Positions 59,560 to 64,000 of a DNA stretch of 64,000 bases are shown here, one piece after another (within the stretch, counting starts at the first letter, position 1; every line of letters starts with the position of its first letter). The stretch is from assembly GCA_023548195.1 (NCBI GenBank), contig JAJHZJ010000532.1, positions 2,553,725-2,617,724 on the forward strand, in the 5' to 3' direction. The translations under genes were made by a program, and so were the position numbers. The stretch is from Bettongia penicillata ogilbyi (Eukaryota; Chordata; Mammalia; Diprotodontia; Potoroidae). Below the pieces are notes generated by a model. That model did no database searches, was not told the DNA's origin, and saw only the letters and a list, made by a program, of their open reading frames with translations.

Positions 59560-59810
59560 GGTAGGTAGTGGACTGACTGTTGAATTTGGATCAGTAAGAC
59601 CTGAGTTTGAATCCTGCCTTCAGTACTCATCAGCTTGTGACCCTGACAAGTCACTTAATCTCTCAGCTTAGTTTTCTCATCTGTAAAATGAGGGTAACAG
59701 TAGCACCTGCCTCACAGGGTTGTTGTAGGTTTCAGTGAGATGAATATTGTCCAGTGCTTTGTGAACCTTCAAGTGCTCTAAAAATGCTAAATATATTATC
59801 ACTTAAAATG
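59560..59810 (+). repeat. tRNA-headed SINE, nearly full length
   Basis: acctgagtttgaatcctgcc, gacaagtcacttaatctctc, tctcatctgtaaaatgaggg and cctcacagggttgttgtagg in order. Confidence 0.8.
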
Positions 59811-60269
59811 CTGAATGGATTGTTTTCCTTTTTTATAACATTACAAGAGACAACATAAGTAGCCAGAAATCCAAATAATTTTTTTCCTATGGCAGAATAT
59901 TAACAAGTAAAGAATAAATGCAAGAAATATCACCAAAATTCCAATCTGTATAGCAAAAAGATAACAAGTGATGGTCCATTTACTAAAGAAGTATGATACA
60001 TCATGCAACCAAAACATGGAGATGGTCCTCTGAAATCATTTTGGTAGATTTAGATCCAAATGACTTGGGAATATAGATTAAGGAAAATGGGATGCCCTTT
60101 GGATTTTTCCAAATTCAGTATACTTTTCAAAATAAGTCACATTCCCGAGGTTTCTACTAATATATGCCCAAGTGAGAAATGAAATAAATACCTTCATATT
60201 TGTTTGTTATATTATCTATATAAATATTTATATCCGTTGTTTACTCATCTCTCAAAAAAAGCCTAATTC

Positions 60270-60444
60270 TAAATTGTTTTCCAGAGCAGATGATCACAAC
60301 TCCACCAGTAGTGTGTTTATTGTGCCTGACTTCCCACAGACCCTCCAGCATTGACTATTTCCATTTTTTGTCATTTTGCCATGTCTGCTGGGTGTGAGGT
60401 CAATCCGCAGATTAATTTTAATTTGCATTCTTTTATAGTGATTT
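60270..60444 (-). repeat. L1 LINE ORF2 end fragment
   Basis: cagatgatcacaactccacc, ccatgtctgctgggtgtgag and attttaatttgcattctttt match the inverse end of ORF2. It may resume at 60708. Confidence 0.65.
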
Positions 60445-60455
60445 GGAACAACTTG

Positions 60456-60696
60456 GGTTTTGAGGGGTTTTTTCTCTTTTTTTAAATTTTATTATTTATT
60501 TTTAACACAATTTATAACAGATAAGGCAGTTCAAACTTTTGGTCAGGTAATACTTCTTTTTAAAGCATTTACAATATGGACCACAAAAGAATGTTTTTTT
60601 AAAACATTAACCAACTAAGACACAGATAATACTTACGTTGCTCTTGCTACCCATACCTGGATTTAGACTCAGAAGAACAGTCACTTAATAGTCCCA
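60456..60696 (-). mobile_element. 3'-end copy of the extended tail of copy B
   Basis: Matches 18200-18360 and then jumps to 18815-18868; about 450 bp between is missing. It is flanked by ggaacaacttg (60445-60455) and ggaacagcttg (60697-60707), 10 of 11 identical. The A-rich end at low coordinate shows minus-strand retroposition. Confidence 0.75.
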
Positions 60697-60759
60697 GGAA
60701 CAGCTTGTTTTTAAACATGGTTTCATTTATTTGTGGTCCTTCTTTAGTGAGCTGCATAA

Positions 60760-60955
60760 GTGCTGTAGTGTTGTGCAGTGATGTTACTCTCAACCAGACA
60801 CAGATCCCAGTGAGCCATATATTGTTTTAGAAAATCACAAGTTAATATTATCCATGTCGTATTGTATTTTTACTTATTTCATTTCCCAGTTATATTTTAA
60901 TCTTACTTAGCTGTACTCAGGAATTTTGTGGACCCCAAATTTGACACCTCTGGCA
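60760..60955. repeat. hAT-type non-autonomous DNA element
   Basis: cacaagttaatattatccat and tgtactcaggaattttgtgg run to ttgacacctctgg. Same family as 3134-3295. Confidence 0.5.
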
Positions 60956-61057
60956 TAGAGTGATGGACTTGGATTTTGGAAGGCCTGGGTTCAAATTCTG
61001 CCTCAAGATTGCTAGTTGTGTGACCCTAGGCACATTACTTAACCTCTGTTGATCCTG
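60956..61057 (+). repeat. SINE 5' part
   Basis: ggaaggcctgggttcaaatt and gtgtgaccctaggcacatta form the SINE core without its tail. Confidence 0.7.
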
Positions 61058-61385
61058 TACATTCTTCTCATTGTGAGTTACGTTGTGCTGATTGTGTCAT
61101 GTAGTAAGAATATTGTAGAACCTCTTAAATGAGATACAGTTCATAAGTACATATGTCTTGAACAAGCAGTGCAGATTGATAGTAAAGCTAACCTAGACTT
61201 GTAGATAAGTCTTACATACACTGATCTAGAAATTGACCTAATAGGAATTTTACATGCTCTGATCTGCCTAGATTGTGCTAAATGAATGGGATGGGAAGAT
61301 TGCAAGGTTAAAGTTAACTGCTACAATAGGTATCAGTTTTTAAATGAGTCTGGCTTATATTTATGCACATTTTATTTTCTTTTAG

Positions 61386-61472
61386 GAGATCTGTATTGCA
61401 AAGCACAGTGAAAAATTCCAGCAACGGCTTCGGAGCGAAGATGAATACAGGACACACCATTCAGTACAGCTA
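61386..61472 (+). CDS. JMY: JMY internal exon (probably exon 7), 29 codons
   Basis: Acceptor tattttcttttag ends at 61385; donor cta|gtgagt begins at 61473 and matches the consensus well. It encodes EICIAKHSEK... to ...EYRTHHSVQL with whole codons at both ends. This is the last JMY exon in the window. The next exons would lie beyond 64000, past the L2 that starts near 62370. Confidence 0.93.
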
Positions 61473-61479
61473 GTGAGTT

Positions 61480-62369
61480 TGGGTACTTTGGTGATTGGAC
61501 AGAACCTGTTTAATGGTTAAAGCTGCAAATTCGAATTAATTCAGTTACTTGAAAATTGATTTTGGTAAACCATTTTACTTCTCCCCTACTTCCCTAGCAC
61601 ACCTACAGGTAAAAATATTACAGTATTTTTTACACTTAGAGTGTGAATGTGTGTGTTTTGATAACTCTTTTGGGGGCAGACCTGTGGTATAATTAGTGCA
61701 ATTTTAATTAGTACTCATTTTACAGATGGAATGCAGATATACAATTGCTCTGCACCTAAATAGTATTACTGGATTGCCTGGGAAACAGAGAAGTTAAGAC
61801 CCAGACCCCAGGTCTTGCTAAGGCCAGCTCTATTCACTACTTTATTGTCTCTGCTCTTAAAAACTGCACCCTTTATAAATATAGAGCTTTTAACTAATTC
61901 CATACTGCCGGCTTAATGTGTCAAGGGCAGAGATACTGTAGTTGTTGAATTCATTCCAAAATAGCAACCCCCCACAAAACTGTTTGTGCTTTTACCTTCT
62001 ACCTAGAGGCTGCGAGAGAACAAAAGGAAATGAATTTAGCATTCTGCTCATCATATCCAATTAAAACTGCTCATTTCTGTGTTGGGGATTTTTTTGGTGA
62101 GGTTTCCATCAGAGCCAGTTTTACAGTAATTCAGGTAGTTTGGAGTGTTATTTTATGGGTAACCACAAGGTTCTTGCCTTTGTTTTTTCTTTTCCTTATC
62201 TTCTTTCCCTTTTCTCCCATGTCCCCCTAGAGTCCGATCATTTATGATTAAGATTCTGTAACTAGTTTCAAGCGTTTGATGTAAGGATCTGTCCCGTACT
62301 AGAAGGAGTCTTGTCAGTCTTTTCTGCATCCTGTCACTAGTGTCTACATGCTAGTCAGCCAGGAAACAT
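61480..62369. other. JMY intron after the last listed exon
   Basis: A weak SINE-like stretch may lie at 61715-61850. Nothing else recognised. Confidence 0.4.
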
Positions 62370-64000
62370 GTGTTAAACTTAAGTACCGGGCACTGAATTA
62401 AATACCTGGGTACAAAGAAGGGGAAAGTCGCCGCTCTCAAGAACTCATGGTCCAACAGAGGAGACAGTAAATGTCACAAACAAGCATAGATAGTAAGTAA
62501 GTAACAGAGGAAAGAGGAATTGAGAAAAGATTCCTGTAGAAGAAGGAATTTCAGCTGAGATTTGAAGGAAACCAAGAGAGACGGTGGGCAGACAGAAGGA
62601 GAGAAAGGCCTGGGGAACAGCCAGAGAAAGTCCTAGGAGCGGAGAAAGGGAGTGTTTTGTACACAGAAGAGCAAGGAGGTCAGTGTCACCTGATCAAAGA
62701 GTACCGGGGTGAGAGTGAGAATTGCTACGAGGTATAACATGACTGGAAAGGTACTGAGAGGGGAGTGGCTAAGACATGAAGGGAATTGAATACCAGAGAG
62801 TTTATTAGAGAGTGACATGGTTAGACTTAATGCTTTAGGAAAGTCATTTTAGTGGCTGAATGGAGAATGGACTGGAGTGGAGAGACTTGGGGCAAACAGA
62901 CCAGCCAGCAAGTTATTGCGTCAGTCCAGGTGTGGAGTGATGAGGGCTTGCACCAGGTGATGACAGCATCAGGTGAGTGAAAGGGGCACACTCAAGATGT
63001 GTTGGAAAGGTGACATCAACAGATCCTGGCAACATATTGAATACGGGGGGAAGGGAGTGAGAAGGTAGCGGAAGAGAACAGAATCTAACCTATGTGGCAA
63101 GTCTGGCAACTGGAGGGATAGCACTGCCCTCCACAGTAACAGGGAAGTTCAGGAGAGAGGGGAAGACTTGTGGGAAAAGATGATGAGTTTAGTTTTGGAC
63201 ATGGTTAAGATATCCACTGTACATCCAGTTCAAGATGTCTGAAAGGCAGTTGGGAGATAGGAGATTGAAGGTGAGTAGAAGGGTTAGAGCAGGAGAGGTA
63301 GATCTGAGAATGGTTACCAGAGCCACCAAAGATTACTGAAGTAGCATAGAGACAGAATAGGCCACAGGACACCCTTCGTGAGTCTGCGCAACTTGAATGA
63401 ATGTAAGAAAGAATCAGGAAATGGAGAGGTAAGAGAGTCTCGTGGAGGAGAGAGTGCTCAATATTGTCAAAGAGAGGTCAAGAAGGAAGAGATTAAGACA
63501 AGATCGTTAGTAACTTTGGAGAGAGCAGTTTTGGTGGAGAGGAAGTGGAGGTAGCTATTTTAGATGCCCTGAAGTTGTGTAGCCACACAGGGCAGAAGAG
63601 ATAGAGGGTAATAGTGGGGATGGAAGGATAAAGTGAGGGTTTTTTGAGGACAAGGGGACATGGGTATATTTATAGGCAGAAGGGATTCAGCTGGTAGGCA
63701 GGGAAAGATTGAAGAGAAGTGAGAGAGGAGGGATGACAAAAGTGGGTAGGGCAGCAGTTGTGCAGATAGAGGGTTTAGCCTTGGCAAGGATTAGGGCCAC
63801 CTCTTCGTGGGAGATCTTGGGCAGAAGATGTGAATGATAAGATGGAGAAGAGGAAGCTTGTAGCCAGTGGCCTCAATTTTTCCGTAAAATAGGAGGCAAG
63901 TTTAGCTGAGAGAGTGAAGGAAGGGAAGAGCCATCAGAGGTTGGAGGAATGATGAAATGGTTTTGGAAGACCTGCTGTGGAGAGTGGGATAACAAGTTGA
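62370..64000 (-). repeat. L2 LINE, long, runs off the window end
   Basis: Starts at the inverse L2 3' end (gggcactgaattaaatacct). It then follows L2 RT in inverse order: aagagcaaggaggtcagtgt, gaatggactggagtggagag, agtccaggtgtggagtgatg, ttagttttggacatggttaa. About 1.6 kb are visible, among the longest L2 copies here. Confidence 0.75.

Overview
The window is vertebrate intronic DNA with six intact, correctly spliced internal exons of one gene on the + strand. The exons translate to 312 consecutive residues of JMY (junction-mediating and regulatory protein, an actin nucleation factor of the WHAMM/JMY family). The interspersed repeats point to a marsupial: tRNA-derived CORE/MIR-type SINEs, SINEs with an RTE-type tail, BovB/RTE LINE remains, many L1 3' ends of a marsupial type, and half-L1-like elements. 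Species cannot be fixed from the sequence alone.

Layout. Positions 1-34128 carry no recognisable exon and are probably JMY intron 1. This stretch is built from nested retrotransposons. Four minus-strand elements have an L1-type 5'UTR and ORF1 but no ORF2 (7776-9684, 18196-21868, 24258-27213, 29558-32465), each bounded by a recognisable target-site duplication. A plus-strand L1 (17653-24244) is split by one of these and by a BovB/RTE element. There is also a solo LTR (12781-13285), palindromic hAT-type DNA elements, and L2 and CR1-like fragments. Positions 34129-61472 hold JMY exons (34129-34302, 40390-40540, 44496-44665, 50222-50387, 53224-53411, 61386-61472), all with AG/GT borders and matching phases. 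The introns hold L2, L1, SINEs and a processed pseudogene of the 14-3-3 zeta gene YWHAZ (about 48778-50060, minus strand) just upstream of the fifth listed JMY exon. From 62370 to the end the sequence is an old minus-strand L2. The first coding exon and the C-terminal proline-rich and WH2 exons of JMY lie outside the window.

The most interesting material is the half-L1-like family. The copies share a head (5'UTR with 72-bp tandem monomers, then ORF1), but their 3' ends grow in steps: the oldest copy ends at an ordinary L1-type 3' end, two younger copies carry an extra module of about 280 bp, and one carries a further ~1 kb non-L1 tail that also occurs by itself at 60456-60696. Strand, borders and duplications are read from the sequence. 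Family names come from recognition by eye, without a database search.
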